Below are positions 16,000 through 27,600 of a DNA stretch of 64,000 nt, piece after piece. The notes under the pieces were generated by a model, which was not told where the DNA came from, ran no database searches, and worked only from the letters and a program-made list of their open reading frames with translations. How positions within the stretch are numbered: position 1 is the first letter of the stretch; every line of letters begins with the position of its first letter. Both the position numbers and the translations under genes were made by a program. Source of the DNA: Sphingobacteriaceae bacterium (lineage in GTDB: Bacteria; Bacteroidota; Bacteroidia; Sphingobacteriales; Sphingobacteriaceae). The stretch covers positions 1-64,000 of the forward strand of contig CANKAT010000008.1 of assembly GCA_947479815.1 (NCBI GenBank), given 5' to 3'.

Positions 16000-16068
16000 C
16001 AAGGGTTTGTTTGCCATTCAAAAGTTTATTAAAAGAACTTTGGGTAGCAAACTTAGAGCAAATAAAAA

Positions 16069-16140
<72 letters not shown>

Positions 16141-16201
16141 CAGTAATGAATTTAAGATTAAAACAATAATAAAATTAACCTAACAATTAGTATAAAACAA
16201 A

Positions 16202-17389
16202 ATGGCAAAAGAAAAATTTGACCGCAGTAAGCCGCATTTAAATATCGGTACTATAGGTCACGTTGACCACGGTAAAACTACACTGACAGCAGCTATAACA
16301 AAAGTGTTATCAGATGCAGGCTTTTCTGAAGCACGTTCATTCGATTCAATTGACTCTGCTCCAGAAGAAAAAGAAAGAGGTATCACTATTAATACTGCAC
16401 ACGTGGAGTATTCAACTGCTACCCGTCACTATGCTCACGTTGACTGTCCAGGTCACGCGGATTATGTGAAGAACATGGTAACAGGTGCTGCTCAAATGGA
16501 TGGTGCTATTATAGTAGTTGCTGCTACTGATGGTCCTATGCCACAAACTCGTGAACACATCCTTCTTGCCCGTCAAGTAGGTGTTCCTTCATTAGTTGTT
16601 TTTATGAATAAAGTTGACATGGTTGACGATCCAGAATTACTTGAATTAGTAGAGATGGAAATTCGTGAACTTTTAAGCTTCTATGAATTCCCTGGTGATG
16701 ATATTCCTGTTATTCAGGGTTCTGCATTGGGAGGTCTTAATGGCGATCCAAAATGGGTTGGCAAAATTATGGAGTTAATGGATGCTGTAGATAGCTACAT
16801 TCCAATTCCTCCACGTTTGACTGAACTTCCTTTCCTAATGCCGGTTGAAGATGTATTCTCAATCACTGGTCGTGGTACTGTAGCAACAGGACGTATCGAA
16901 AGAGGAGTTGTAAACTCAGGTGAAGCAGTTGATATTTTAGGTATGGGTGCTGAAAACTTAAAATCAGTTGTTACTGGTGTTGAGATGTTCCGTAAAATAT
17001 TAGACAGAGGTGAAGCTGGAGATAACGTAGGATTATTATTACGTGGTATTGAGAAAACTGATATCCGTCGTGGTATGGTTATCTGTAAGCCAGGTTCTGT
17101 AACTCCACATACTGATTTCAAAGCTGAGATCTATGTATTGTCAAAAGCAGAAGGTGGACGTCACACTCCATTCTTTAATAAATACCGTCCACAATTCTAT
17201 TTCCGTACAACAGATGTTACTGGTGAGATCACTCTTGCTGATGGAGTAGAAATGGTTATGCCAGGTGATAACGTTACAATCAGTGTAAAACTGATCAACG
17301 CAATCGCAATGGAAAAAGGTCTTCGTTTTGCGATCCGTGAAGGTGGTAGAACTGTAGGTGCCGGACAGGTTACTGAAATTGTAAAATAA
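16202..17389 (+). CDS. tuf: Elongation factor Tu
   Basis: GTPase delivering aminoacyl-tRNA to the ribosome; 395 residues. G1 [10 protein letters not shown] (19-28), switch [10 protein letters not shown] (about 81), NKVD (about 136), followed by beta-barrel domains 2 and 3 ([28 protein letters not shown]). The leader is A-rich with no SD. Co-transcribed with the upstream tRNAs and ended by a hairpin before tRNA-Trp. Confidence 0.99.
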   Translation: MAKEKFDRSKPHLNIGTIGHVDHGKTTLTAAITKVLSDAGFSEARSFDSIDSAPEEKERGITINTAHVEYSTATRHYAHVDCPGHADYVKNMVTGAAQMDGAIIVVAATDGPMPQTREHILLARQVGVPSLVVFMNKVDMVDDPELLELVEMEIRELLSFYEFPGDDIPVIQGSALGGLNGDPKWVGKIMELMDAVDSYIPIPPRLTELPFLMPVEDVFSITGRGTVATGRIERGVVNSGEAVDILGMGAENLKSVVTGVEMFRKILDRGEAGDNVGLLLRGIEKTDIRRGMVICKPGSVTPHTDFKAEIYVLSKAEGGRHTPFFNKYRPQFYFRTTDVTGEITLADGVEMVMPGDNVTISVKLINAIAMEKGLRFAIREGGRTVGAGQVTEIVK

Positions 17390-17421
17390 GCAATTTCTTA
17401 TAAAGGTTAATTCGATAACAT

Positions 17422-17450
17422 AAGTCCACATTGTGGACTTATGTTTTCTT
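17422..17450 (+). terminator. Terminator after tuf
   Basis: AAGTCCACA-T-TGTGGACTT at 17422-17440, folding with a minimal loop, then ATGTTTTCTT. The weak T-tract suggests partial read-through into tRNA-Trp/secE. Confidence 0.65.
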
Positions 17451-17508
17451 ATAATACACGGGCTTAGTTTACAAGTAATTTTGTGAACCTAGTTATTTTA
17501 TTTATTAA

Positions 17509-17579
17509 ACGGGAATAGTTCAATGGTAGAATAGAGGTCTCCAAAACCTTTGATCAGGGTTCGAATCCTTGTTCCCGTG
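17509..17579 (+). tRNA. tRNA-Trp (CCA)
   Basis: Acceptor ACGGGAA/TTCCCGT, anticodon loop CTCCAAA (CCA) on a GAGGT/ACCTT stem, T-loop GTTCGAAT. It sits 17 bp before secE, the common bacterial tRNA-Trp-secE-nusG order. Confidence 0.96.
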
Positions 17580-17596
17580 CTTACGCTAAATGTAAA

Positions 17597-17791
17597 ATGG
17601 CTAACGTAGTAGAGTTTTTAAAAGAATCATATACAGAAATGACCCAAAAGGTTTCTTGGCCTACTTGGGGAGAATTGCAAAATTCAGCTGTATTAGTATT
17701 AATAGCATCAATAATAATTTCACTTGTGATTTTAGTTATGGATGAAACTGCTGGTAATGCATTAAAGATGTTTTATAAATCTCTGGCATAA
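17597..17791 (+). CDS. secE: Preprotein translocase subunit SecE
   Basis: A 64-residue single-span SecE: an amphipathic helix with conserved text (EMTQKVSWPTWGELQNSAVLV) followed by one membrane helix (about 32-50). Forms the SecYEG channel. Ten bp upstream of nusG. Confidence 0.95.
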   Translation: MANVVEFLKESYTEMTQKVSWPTWGELQNSAVLVLIASIIISLVILVMDETAGNALKMFYKSLA

Positions 17792-17800
17792 TTAAAGCAA

Positions 17801-18343
17801 ATGAGCGATCAATTAAAATGGTATGTTGTCAGAGCTGTAAGTGGCAAAGAGAAGAAAGTAAAGCAATACTTAGAGGCTGAAGTTAACCGTCTGGGTATTT
17901 CACATCTTTTACCTCAGGTATTAATCCCAATGGAGAAATATTACCAGATGAAAGATGGTAAGAAGATAGCAAAAGAGCGTAATTTTTATCCTGGTTATGT
18001 ACTAATCGAAGCTGCTTTAGTTGGTGAGTTAGAACATGTAATCAAAGGTATCAATAGCGTTATTGGTTTTCTTGGTGATAAAGGGGGTAATGCTGTTCCA
18101 ATGAGAGCTGCAGAAGTTAACCGGATTCTTGGTAAGGTTGATGAAATGGCTGAACAAGGTGAGTCAATGAATATTTCTTACTACGTTGGTGAAAATGTCA
18201 AAGTAATGGATGGTCCATTCAATGGTTTTACCGGTGTGATTGAAGAGGTAAATGAAGAGAAAAAGAAACTTAAGGTTATGGTTAAGATCTTCGGAAGAAG
18301 AACACCACTTGAGTTAAATTATATGCAAGTTGAGAAAGAGTAG
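17801..18343 (+). CDS. nusG: Transcription termination/antitermination factor NusG
   Basis: A 180-residue RNA polymerase-associated factor. NGN domain ([19 protein letters not shown] ... [11 protein letters not shown]) and C-terminal KOW domain ([20 protein letters not shown]). Length and order secE-nusG-rplK are canonical. Element E4 follows. Confidence 0.97.
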   Translation: MSDQLKWYVVRAVSGKEKKVKQYLEAEVNRLGISHLLPQVLIPMEKYYQMKDGKKIAKERNFYPGYVLIEAALVGELEHVIKGINSVIGFLGDKGGNAVPMRAAEVNRILGKVDEMAEQGESMNISYYVGENVKVMDGPFNGFTGVIEEVNEEKKKLKVMVKIFGRRTPLELNYMQVEKE

Positions 18344-18442
18344 TACTTAGTATTTAGTACAAAGTATTGAGATAGAAGGACGTATAAAATATTATCGGTG
18401 GGTTGGTATCTATGTACTATGTACTTTATACTCAATACTACA
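18344..18442. repeat. Symmetric heptamer-repeat element E4 (nusG-rplK gap)
   Basis: Left: TACTTAG/TATTTAG/TACAAAG/TATTGAG units. Right: TATGTAC/TTTATAC/TCAATAC units in opposite sense. AGTATTGAG (18363-18371) is the exact reverse complement of CTCAATACT (18431-18439). It lies inside the ribosomal superoperon where the L11/L1 leader is expected. Confidence 0.75.
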
Positions 18443-18504
18443 AAAAGTCTTAAATGTTACATAGCTTCCACTACTAACATTGAGTTAAAAACAAATAAAT
18501 AAAA

Positions 18505-18948
18505 ATGGCAAAAGAAGTCGGTGCTTTAATAAAGTTACAGATCAAGGGCGGCGCTGCAAATCCATCTCCACCAGTAGGTCCCGCTTTGGGAGCAAAAGGT
18601 GTGAACATCATGGAGTTTTGTAAGCAATTCAATGCACGTACCCAAGATAAGCCTGGTAAAGTTTTACCGGTTGTAATCACTGTATATGTTGACAAGTCAT
18701 TTGATTTTATCATTAAAACTCCTCCTGTAGCTATCCAATTATTAGATGCAACAGGTTTAAAGAGTGGTTCAGCAGAGCCTAACCGTAAAAAAGTTTCCAG
18801 TGTAAGTTGGAATCAGGTTGAAAGCATTGCTAAAGATAAAATGACCGACTTGAATGCATTTACTGTCGAGTCAGCCATGAAAATGGTTGCAGGTACAGCA
18901 CGCAGTATGGGAATTACCGTTAGCGGTGATGCACCCTGGAACAATTAA
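18505..18948 (+). CDS. rplK: 50S ribosomal protein uL11
   Basis: 147 residues; N-terminal [20 protein letters not shown] and C-terminal RNA-binding domain ([10 protein letters not shown]). Part of the GTPase-associated centre. 22 bp before rplA. A-rich leader, no SD. Confidence 0.98.
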   Translation: MAKEVGALIKLQIKGGAANPSPPVGPALGAKGVNIMEFCKQFNARTQDKPGKVLPVVITVYVDKSFDFIIKTPPVAIQLLDATGLKSGSAEPNRKKVSSVSWNQVESIAKDKMTDLNAFTVESAMKMVAGTARSMGITVSGDAPWNN

Positions 18949-18970
18949 TTATACAAAATCAGTTTAAGAA

Positions 18971-19669
18971 GTGGCTAGATTAACAAAAAATCAAAAACAG
19001 GCACATTCAAAAATTGAGGCAGGTAAAGCATATACTTTAACTCAGGCTGCGGCATTAGTTAAAGATATTACCACTACCAAATTTGATGCATCGGTTGACC
19101 TGGACGTACGCTTAGGCGTTGATCCTCGTAAAGCGAATCAAATGGTAAGAGGTATTGCAACACTTCCTCATGGAACCGGTAAAACTGTCCGTGTTTTGGT
19201 ACTTTGTACTCCTGATAAGGAAGCAGAGGCTACAGCAGCAGGGGCAGATTTCGTAGGTTTAGATGAATATATTGCCAAAATAGAAGGTGGATGGACTGAC
19301 GTTGATATCATTATTACCATGCCTAGTGTTATGGCAAAAGTAGGTAAACTCGGCCGTGTTTTAGGTCCGCGTAACCTTATGCCAAACCCTAAATCAGGAA
19401 CCGTGACCACAGATGTGGGTAAAGCAGTTAGTGATGTTAAAGGTGGTAAGATCGATTTCAAAGTTGACAAAACAGGAATCATTCATACTTCGATCGGAAA
19501 AGTATCATTTGATGCGGATAAAATTTATGAAAATGCGTTGGAAGTAATTCAAACGATTTCTAAATTGAAACCATCAGCAGCAAAAGGAACTTATTTCAAG
19601 AGTATTCATATCTCTTCGACAATGAGTCCGGGAATCGAAATTGAAACTAAATCAGTAGCGGGAATCTAA
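18971..19669 (+). CDS. rplA: 50S ribosomal protein uL1
   Basis: 232 residues with GTG start. The stalk protein typical motif is [17 protein letters not shown] (about 137-153). Often a translational repressor of its operon; I found no convincing L1 site upstream. Two bp before rplJ. Confidence 0.98.
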   Translation: MARLTKNQKQAHSKIEAGKAYTLTQAAALVKDITTTKFDASVDLDVRLGVDPRKANQMVRGIATLPHGTGKTVRVLVLCTPDKEAEATAAGADFVGLDEYIAKIEGGWTDVDIIITMPSVMAKVGKLGRVLGPRNLMPNPKSGTVTTDVGKAVSDVKGGKIDFKVDKTGIIHTSIGKVSFDADKIYENALEVIQTISKLKPSAAKGTYFKSIHISSTMSPGIEIETKSVAGI

Positions 19670-19671
19670 TC

Positions 19672-20190
19672 ATGAGAAAAGAAGAAAAACACGAAGTTGT
19701 TCTTGCTTTAACAGAGACGATTGCTGAGTATGGTAATTTTTATATTACCGACACCGCAAACCTGTCTGTAGCAAAAGTAAATGATATTCGCCGCAAATGT
19801 TTCGAGAACGGTATCAAAATGCAGGTTGCTAAAAACAAACTGATCAGAAAGGCCATGGAGGCATCTAAAGGTGATTTTAGTGAAATGTTTGAAGTACTTA
19901 AGGGATCATCCTCTATTTTATTCTCAAAGACAGCAAATGCTCCGGCAAAGTTGATCAAGCAATTGAGAAGAACGGGTGATAAACCGGTACTTAAAGCTGC
20001 ATATATTGATTCATCTATTTTCATTGGTGATAATCAGTTAGAGGCCCTGGTAAACCTTAAATCTAAGGAAGAATTAGTGGCTGACATCATTGCATTGCTA
20101 CAATCTCCAGCTAAAAATGTTATTTCAGGCTTACAGTCTGGTGGTAACAAACTTGCAGGAATTGTTAAAACATTACAAGAAAGAGGTTAA
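19672..20190 (+). CDS. rplJ: 50S ribosomal protein uL10
   Basis: 172 residues; N-terminal rRNA-binding domain (KVNDIRRKCFENGIKMQVAKNKL) and C-terminal helix that holds L7/L12 dimers. Directly follows rplA. Confidence 0.97.
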   Translation: MRKEEKHEVVLALTETIAEYGNFYITDTANLSVAKVNDIRRKCFENGIKMQVAKNKLIRKAMEASKGDFSEMFEVLKGSSSILFSKTANAPAKLIKQLRRTGDKPVLKAAYIDSSIFIGDNQLEALVNLKSKEELVADIIALLQSPAKNVISGLQSGGNKLAGIVKTLQERG

Positions 20191-20249
20191 CGGGCACCTA
20201 AAAGTTCGATTAAATTATTCAAGTACAGAAATTTTAAAATTAAAATAAA

Positions 20250-20630
20250 ATGGCAGATTTAAAATCGTTTGCTGAGCAATTAGTAAACTTAACAGTAAAA
20301 GAAGTTAATGAATTAGCTCAAATCCTTAAAGATGAGTATGGTATTCAGCCTGCTGCAGCAGCAGTAGCAGTGGCAGCAGTTGGTGGTGGTGGTGATGCAC
20401 CAGCAGCAGCAGCAGAACAAACGTCTTTCGATGTAATTTTGAAAGAAGCAGGTGGTGCTAAATTAGGAGTTGTAAAACTTGTAAAAGACCTTACCGGTTT
20501 AGGTTTGAAAGAAGCTAAGGATTTAGTTGATGGAGCACCAAAAGAAGTTAAAACTGGTGTTGATAAAGCAGAAGCTGAGTCATTGAAAAAAGCATTAGAA
20601 GAAGCTGGTGCTACTGTTGAGATTAAGTAA
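20250..20630 (+). CDS. rplL: 50S ribosomal protein bL12 (L7/L12)
   Basis: 126 residues; N-terminal dimerisation helix, Ala/Gly-rich hinge ([20 protein letters not shown]) and C-terminal factor-binding domain ([14 protein letters not shown]). Ends just before an attenuator-like hairpin. Confidence 0.98.
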   Translation: MADLKSFAEQLVNLTVKEVNELAQILKDEYGIQPAAAAVAVAAVGGGGDAPAAAAEQTSFDVILKEAGGAKLGVVKLVKDLTGLGLKEAKDLVDGAPKEVKTGVDKAEAESLKKALEEAGATVEIK

Positions 20631-20653
20631 TTCTTAACTCATAAATTATGGTT

Positions 20654-20679
20654 TAGACCCCGATTTTCGTCGGGGTCTA
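20654..20679 (+). terminator. Attenuator-like hairpin between rplL and rpoB
   Basis: TAGACCCCGA (20654-20663) pairs with TCGGGGTCTA (20670-20679): a 10-bp GC-rich stem with a 6-nt loop but no T-tract. The position matches the partial terminator that lowers rpoB relative to rplL in other bacteria. Confidence 0.7.
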
Positions 20680-20777
20680 TTGCCATTTGTATAATACCCA
20701 TTGTGTGTATGATCTACATCGCCTAAATATTGGCAAAACAGGTCGCAGTTTATTTACTAAACTAAATTCTCAATCCC

Positions 20778-23700
20778 TTGGCAAACAAAATTAAGCACAA
20801 CGAAAGAGTAAATTTTGCTACCAGTAAGCATGTAATGGATTATCCTGATTTTCTGGATGTTCAGTTACAATCTTTCAAGGAATTTTTTCAGCTAGAAACC
20901 ACTTCAGACAACCGTCATCAGGAAGGTTTGTTTAAAGTTTTCTCCGAAAATTTTCCGATCTCTGATTCAAGAAATATATTTGTTTTAGAATTTCTTGATT
21001 ATTTCATTGATCCCCCGCGCTATGACATACATGAATGTATTGAGCGTGGTTTAACGTATAGCGTTCCTTTAAAGGCTAAGCTTCGCTTATCTTGTAATGA
21101 TGCGGAACATGAAGATTTTGAAACAATAGTTCAGGATGTTTATTTGGGAACTATCCCGTACATGACTCCTAAAGGAACCTTTGTGATAAATGGCGCAGAA
21201 CGCGTAATCGTTTCTCAATTACACCGCTCTCCGGGAGTATTCTTCGGCCAAAGTCGTCATACAAACGGTACCAAATTGTATTCAGCCCGTGTAATTCCTT
21301 TCAAAGGTTCCTGGATCGAGTTTGCAACCGACGTTAATAATGTCATGTACGCATACATCGATCGTAAGAAAAAATTCCCGGTTACCACCTTATTGCGTGC
21401 AATCGGTTATGATTCTGATAAGGATATTCTTGAATTATTTGAATTAGCGGATGAAGTAAAAGTTAGCAAATCTGGCTTGAAAAAAGCCGTGGGTCGCAAA
21501 CTTGCAGCAAGAGTGCTCAAGAAATGGGTCGAAGATTTTGTGGATGAAGATACCGGTGAAGTTGTTTCAATTGATCGTAATGAGATCATCATGGAACGTG
21601 AAACCGTTTTAGAAGACGAGCATATCGATATGATCATCGAAGCTGGTGTTAAAACAATTATCCTTACCAAAGAGGATGCTGTGAACAGCGGTGATTATAC
21701 TATTATATACAATACTTTACAAAAAGATACTTCAAATTCTGAGAAGGAAGCGGTAGAACATATCTATCGTCAACTACGTAATGCTGAACCACCTGATGAA
21801 GAAACCGCCCGTGGTATCATCGATCGTTTATTCTTCTCTGATAAGAGATATGATCTTGGTGATGTAGGTCGTTACCGCATCAATCGTAAATTGAAATTAA
21901 GTACTCCTGTTGAAACTAAAGTTTTAACCAAGCAGGATATCATTGCCATTGTTAAGTATCTGATCAAATTGATCAACTCTAAAGCAGAGGTGGATGATAT
22001 TGATCACTTGTCAAACCGTCGTGTACGTACTGTTGGTGAACAACTATATGCACAGTTCGGTGTTGGTCTAGCCCGTATGGCTCGTACCATTCGTGAACGA
22101 ATGAACATTCGTGATAACGAAGTATTTACACCAACTGACTTGATCAATGCACGTACATTATCCTCGGTGATCAACTCGTTTTTCGGAACCAATCAGTTGT
22201 CACAGTTCATGGACCAAACCAATCCTCTTGCAGAAATCACGCACAAGCGTCGTCTTTCAGCCTTAGGCCCAGGTGGTCTTTCTCGTGAGCGTGCAGGTTT
22301 TGAGGTTCGTGACGTTCATTATACTCATTATGGCCGTTTATGTACTATTGAAACTCCAGAGGGTCCGAATATTGGTTTGATATCTTCTCTTTGTGTTCAT
22401 GCTAAGATTAATAACCTTGGTTTTATCGAAACTCCTTATCGTAAGGTTGAGGATGGTCGTGTAGTAGTTGAAGAACCTGTAATTTACCTTTCTGCAGAAG
22501 ATGAAGAAGGAAAAACTATTGGTCAGGCAAATGCAGTATACGATGATAAAGGTAATTTTGAAACTCCGAATGTAAAGGCGCGTTATGAAGGTGACTTCCC
22601 AATAATTGAGCCTAAGAAGTTAGATTTAATGGACATTGCTCCAAATCAGATCACTTCTATTGCTGCATCATTGATTCCTTTCCTGGAGCATGATGATGCT
22701 AACCGTGCATTGATGGGATCCAACATGCAACGTCAGGCTGTACCTTTGTTACGTCCTGAAGCTCCAATTGTTGGAACTGGTCTTGAAGGCCGTGTTGCAC
22801 GTGATTCACGTACACTTATTAATGCTGAAGGCACTGGGGTTGTTGAATATGTTGATGCCAATGAGATCCGTATTCGTTATGAAAGAAATGATGACGATGT
22901 TCTTGTATCTTTTGAAGGTGAAGTTAAATCATATCGCCTGATCAAGTTCAAAAAAACCAACCAGAGTACGTGTATCAATTTGAAGCCTATCGTAAGAAAA
23001 GGTCAGAAAGTTGAAAAAGGACAGGTTCTTTGCGAAGGTTATGCAACTCAGGATGGAGAATTAGCATTAGGAAGAAATCTTAAAGTTGCATTCATGCCTT
23101 GGCAAGGATTTAACTTTGAGGATGCGATTGTAATTTCAGAGCGTGTTGTTTCACAAGATATCTTTACTTCTTTACATATTGAAGAATTTGAATTAGAAGT
23201 TCGTGATACAAAACGTGGTGAAGAAGAATTAACTCCTGATATTCCTAACGTTTCAGAAGAAGCTACTAAAGATCTTGACGAAAACGGAATTATCCGTGTT
23301 GGAGCTGAGATTAAAGAAGGTGATATTCTGATTGGTAAGATCACTCCAAAAGGAGAGTCTGATCCTTCACCTGAAGAAAAACTTTTACGTGCAATCTTTG
23401 GTGACAAAGCAGGTGATGTGAAGGATGCATCGTTGAAAACTCCACCGTCTATTCATGGTGTAGTTATCGATACTAAATTATTTTCACGTGCTAAGAAAAC
23501 TACCAAACAAGAAGAGAAAGCTCTTATTGAGAAGTTAGATGCTAAGCACAATAAAGCAGTTAAGGAATTGAAAGAAACCTTAATTGAGAAATTGTTCGTT
23601 ATTGTGAATGGTAAAACATCACAGGGTGTATTTAATGTGTATAAAGAGCTGCTAGTAGCTAAAGGTGTAAAATTCACCCAGAAAATACTAACTGAACTTG

Positions 23701-24587
23701 AATATGCAAACGTGAACCCAACTAAATGGACAACTGATGAAGACAAGAATGAGCTAATCAAACAAACTCTTCACAACTACAACATAAAGCTGAACGAAGA
23801 ACTTGGTGCTTACAAGCGTGATAAGTTTGCGATCAGTGTAGGTGATGAGCTTCCATCAGGAATTGTACAAATGGCGAAAGTTTATGTTGCTAAAAAACGT
23901 AAGCTGAAAGTAGGTGATAAAATGGCTGGTCGTCACGGAAATAAGGGTATTGTTGCAAGAATCGTTCGCGATGAAGACATGCCTTTCCTTGAAGACGGAA
24001 CTCCGGTGGATATAGTACTTAATCCACTTGGTGTACCATCACGTATGAACCTTGGACAAATCTATGAGACCGTTTTAGGATGGGCTGGTAAGGAACTTGG
24101 AATGAAGTTCGCTACACCAATCTTTGATGGAGCATCTCATGATGAAGTTGAAGAATGGGTTGATAAAGCTGGAATTCCTAAGTCAGGAAGAACCTACTTA
24201 TACAATGGTTTAACCGGAGATCGTTTTGATCAGCAGACAACAGTTGGTATTATTTATATGCTGAAATTGGGTCACATGGTTGATGATAAAATGCACGCCC
24301 GTTCAATCGGACCATATTCATTGATTACACAACAGCCATTGGGTGGTAAAGCCCAGTTTGGTGGTCAGCGTTTCGGTGAGATGGAGGTTTGGGCTCTAGA
24401 AGCATTTGGTGCTGCCAACATCCTTCAGGAAATACTTACTGTTAAGTCTGATGATGTGGTAGGACGTGCAAAAACCTACGAAGCAATCGTTAAAGGTGAA
24501 AACCTTCCAACTCCATCAGTTCCTGAATCATTCAATGTATTGGTACATGAATTAAGAGGTTTAGGTTTGGATATCACATTGGATTAA
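20778..24587 (+). CDS. rpoB: DNA-directed RNA polymerase subunit beta
   Basis: 1269 residues. The start is TTG (reads [17 protein letters not shown]), unusual for such a highly expressed gene. The rifampicin region [27 protein letters not shown] carries the ordinary sensitive residues. Further landmarks are the Arg-rich [29 protein letters not shown] and the C-terminal clamp region [20 protein letters not shown]. Length fits Bacteroidota RpoB. Element E5 separates it from rpoC. Confidence 0.99.
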   Translation: MANKIKHNERVNFATSKHVMDYPDFLDVQLQSFKEFFQLETTSDNRHQEGLFKVFSENFPISDSRNIFVLEFLDYFIDPPRYDIHECIERGLTYSVPLKAKLRLSCNDAEHEDFETIVQDVYLGTIPYMTPKGTFVINGAERVIVSQLHRSPGVFFGQSRHTNGTKLYSARVIPFKGSWIEFATDVNNVMYAYIDRKKKFPVTTLLRAIGYDSDKDILELFELADEVKVSKSGLKKAVGRKLAARVLKKWVEDFVDEDTGEVVSIDRNEIIMERETVLEDEHIDMIIEAGVKTIILTKEDAVNSGDYTIIYNTLQKDTSNSEKEAVEHIYRQLRNAEPPDEETARGIIDRLFFSDKRYDLGDVGRYRINRKLKLSTPVETKVLTKQDIIAIVKYLIKLINSKAEVDDIDHLSNRRVRTVGEQLYAQFGVGLARMARTIRERMNIRDNEVFTPTDLINARTLSSVINSFFGTNQLSQFMDQTNPLAEITHKRRLSALGPGGLSRERAGFEVRDVHYTHYGRLCTIETPEGPNIGLISSLCVHAKINNLGFIETPYRKVEDGRVVVEEPVIYLSAEDEEGKTIGQANAVYDDKGNFETPNVKARYEGDFPIIEPKKLDLMDIAPNQITSIAASLIPFLEHDDANRALMGSNMQRQAVPLLRPEAPIVGTGLEGRVARDSRTLINAEGTGVVEYVDANEIRIRYERNDDDVLVSFEGEVKSYRLIKFKKTNQSTCINLKPIVRKGQKVEKGQVLCEGYATQDGELALGRNLKVAFMPWQGFNFEDAIVISERVVSQDIFTSLHIEEFELEVRDTKRGEEELTPDIPNVSEEATKDLDENGIIRVGAEIKEGDILIGKITPKGESDPSPEEKLLRAIFGDKAGDVKDASLKTPPSIHGVVIDTKLFSRAKKTTKQEEKALIEKLDAKHNKAVKELKETLIEKLFVIVNGKTSQGVFNVYKELLVAKGVKFTQKILTELEYANVNPTKWTTDEDKNELIKQTLHNYNIKLNEELGAYKRDKFAISVGDELPSGIVQMAKVYVAKKRKLKVGDKMAGRHGNKGIVARIVRDEDMPFLEDGTPVDIVLNPLGVPSRMNLGQIYETVLGWAGKELGMKFATPIFDGASHDEVEEWVDKAGIPKSGRTYLYNGLTGDRFDQQTTVGIIYMLKLGHMVDDKMHARSIGPYSLITQQPLGGKAQFGGQRFGEMEVWALEAFGAANILQEILTVKSDDVVGRAKTYEAIVKGENLPTPSVPESFNVLVHELRGLGLDITLD

Positions 24588-24662
24588 GTTAAAAGTTATA
24601 AGTTGTAAGTAATAAGTTTCGACCCATTTACTTACAACTTACAACTCAAGACTTACAACTAA
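24588..24662. repeat. Symmetric heptamer-repeat element E5 (rpoB-rpoC gap)
   Basis: AAGTTGTAAGTAA (24600-24612) and TTACTTACAACTT (24628-24640) are perfect 13-bp inverted arms around a 15-nt loop, with extra AGTTATA and ACTTACA units outside. It lies between two genes that must be made together, so it is transcribed as a hairpin without stopping transcription (no T-tract). Confidence 0.85.
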
Positions 24663-24671
24663 AAAAAAGCT

Positions 24672-27600
24672 ATGTCTTACAAGAAAGATAATAAAATCAA
24701 AAGTAATTTCACCTCGATAACCATTAGTTTAGCTTCTCCTGAATCAATCCTGGAGCGTTCAAGCGGTGAGGTGTTAAAGCCGGAAACTATCAACTACCGG
24801 ACTTACAAACCTGAGCGTGATGGCTTATTCTGCGAGCGTATTTTCGGTCCCGTAAAGGATTACGAATGTCATTGCGGTAAATATAAGCGTATCCGTTACA
24901 AAGGTATTGTCTGCGACCGTTGTGGTGTTGAAGTAACTGAAAAGAAAGTACGTCGTGAGCGTATGGGACACATCAATCTTGTGGTTCCTGTTGCACACAT
25001 CTGGTATTTCCGTTCATTGCCAAATAAGATCGGTTATTTGTTAGGTTTACCTACCAAAAAACTAGATTTAATCATTTATTATGAGCGTTATGTTGTTATT
25101 CAGCCTGGATTAAAAGAGGCAGACGGTATTCTGAAAATGGACTTCTTAACAGAAGAAGAATATTTGGATATCTTGGATACCTTACCAAAAGAAAACCAAT
25201 ATCTTGATGATAAAGACCCTGAGAAATTCATCGCAAAGATGGGTGCTGAGGCTCTTCAAGATCTTTTAGGTCGTTTGGATCTGGATCAGCAGTCTTATGA
25301 CCTTCGTCATCAGGCAGCAACTGAAACTTCACAACAGCGTAAAACTGAGGCCTTGAAACGCCTTCAGGTTGTAGAAGCTTTCCGTGGTGCAAATACCCGT
25401 ATTGAGAATAATCCAGAATGGATGATCGTTAAGATCGTTCCGGTTATTCCACCTGAATTACGTCCTTTGGTTCCTTTAGAAGGCGGTCGTTTTGCAACTT
25501 CCGATTTGAATGATCTTTACCGTCGTGTAATTATTCGTAACAATCGTTTGAAGCGTTTGATCGAGATCAAAGCTCCAGAAGTAATTTTACGTAACGAGAA
25601 GCGTATGCTTCAGGAGTCTGTCGATTCACTTTTTGACAACTCACGTAAAGTTAATGCAGTTAAAACAGAAGGTAATCGTGCTTTAAAATCACTTTCAGAC
25701 ATTCTGAAGGGCAAGCAAGGTCGTTTCCGTCAAAACTTACTTGGTAAACGTGTAGATTATTCAGCACGTTCAGTAATTGTTGTTGGACCGAACCTGAAAT
25801 TGCATGAATGTGGTTTACCTAAAGATATGGCTGCCGAGCTGTTCAAACCATTTATCATTCGTAAAATGATTGAAAGAGGAGTGGTAAAAACGGTAAAATC
25901 AGCTAAAAAGATCGTTGATCGTAAAGATCCAATTGTTTGGGATATTCTTGAAAATGTATTGAAAGGTCACCCGGTATTATTAAACCGTGCGCCGACATTG
26001 CACCGTTTAGGTATCCAGTCTTTCCAGCCAAAATTGGTTGAAGGTAAAGCAATTCAATTACACCCATTAGTTTGTACTGCATTCAACGCGGATTTTGACG
26101 GTGACCAGATGGCGGTGCATTTACCTTTAGGTAATGCTGCAATCTTGGAAGCCCAAATGCTGATGCTTGCTTCGCACAACATTCTAAATCCTGCAAATGG
26201 TACTCCGATCACCGTGCCTTCACAGGATATGGTTTTGGGTCTTTATTATATTACTAAAGGCCGTAGAACTGACGAAGGTCGTGTTGTTTTAGGACAGGAT
26301 CAAACTTTCTATTCTCCTGAAGAAGTTATCATTGCTTATAATGAGCGTAAAATAGATCTTCATGCATTCATTAAGGTTAAAGCCTTTGTGAAAGAAAAGG
26401 ATGGTAGTATCGTCAATAAAATTATTGAAACAACTGTTGGACGTGTTCTCTTTAACCAGAGAGTTCCGGTTGAGGTTGGATATATCAATGAACTCCTTAC
26501 CAAAAAATCACTTCGTGATATCATTGGGGATGTAGTGAAAAACACTGGTATGGCTCGTGCAGCACAATTTCTTGATGATATCAAGGAATTAGGTTTCCAG
26601 ATGGCATTCCAGGGAGGTCTTTCCTTTAATCTTCAGGATCTTAATATTCCTGCAGAAAAGGCCCACCTAATCGAACAAGCGAGTAAGGAAGTTGAAGAAG
26701 TAATGAATAACTATAACATGGGTTTCATTACCAACAACGAACGTTACAACCAGATCATCGATATCTGGACTCGTATCAATAACCGTTTGACTGCCAATGT
26801 GATGAATCAGCTTTCGAGCGATAATCAGGGCTTCAATTCAGTATATATGATGCTTGATTCAGGAGCCCGTGGTTCTAAAGAGCAAATTCGTCAGCTATGC
26901 GGTATGCGTGGTTTGATGGCTAAACCTCAGAAATCAGGTTCAGGTGGAGAGATCATTGAAAATCCAATTCTTTCTAACTTTAAAGAAGGATTATCGGTAT
27001 TAGAGTATTTCATTTCTACTCACGGTGCTCGTAAAGGTTTGGCTGATACGGCATTAAAGACTGCGGATGCTGGTTACTTAACTCGTCGTTTGCATGATGT
27101 AGCTCAAGATATGATTGTTGGTGAGACTGATTGTGGTACATTGAGAGGAATTTATACAACTGCATTGAAAGATAATGAAGATGTTGTTGAGCCTTTATAT
27201 GACCGTATCTTAGGTAGAACCAGTTTGCATGATGTTTATGATCCATTGACAAATGAATTATTAGTTTCTGCTGGTGAGGATATTGAAGAGCATATTGCTG
27301 TTGAAATTGAAAACTCTCCACTTGAGGGAATAGAAATTCGTTCAGTTCTTACTTGCGAAAGTAAGCGTGGTGTTTGTGCCTTATGTTACGGACGTAACCT
27401 TGCAACCGGTAAACGTGTGCAGATGGGTGAGGCTGTTGGTGTTATTGCAGCTCAGTCTATTGGTGAGCCTGGAACACAGTTAACATTACGTACATTCCAC
27501 GTGGGTGGTACTGCTTCGAACATTGCTGCTGAATCTCAGATCAATGCTAAGTTTGATGGCGTAATTGAGTTTGAAAACGTTAGGACTGTTAGTCACGAAA

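Noticed and set aside
18344-18504. L1 autoregulatory site in the rplK leader
   Set aside because: The leader is filled by heptamer units and I could not draw the L1-binding fold.
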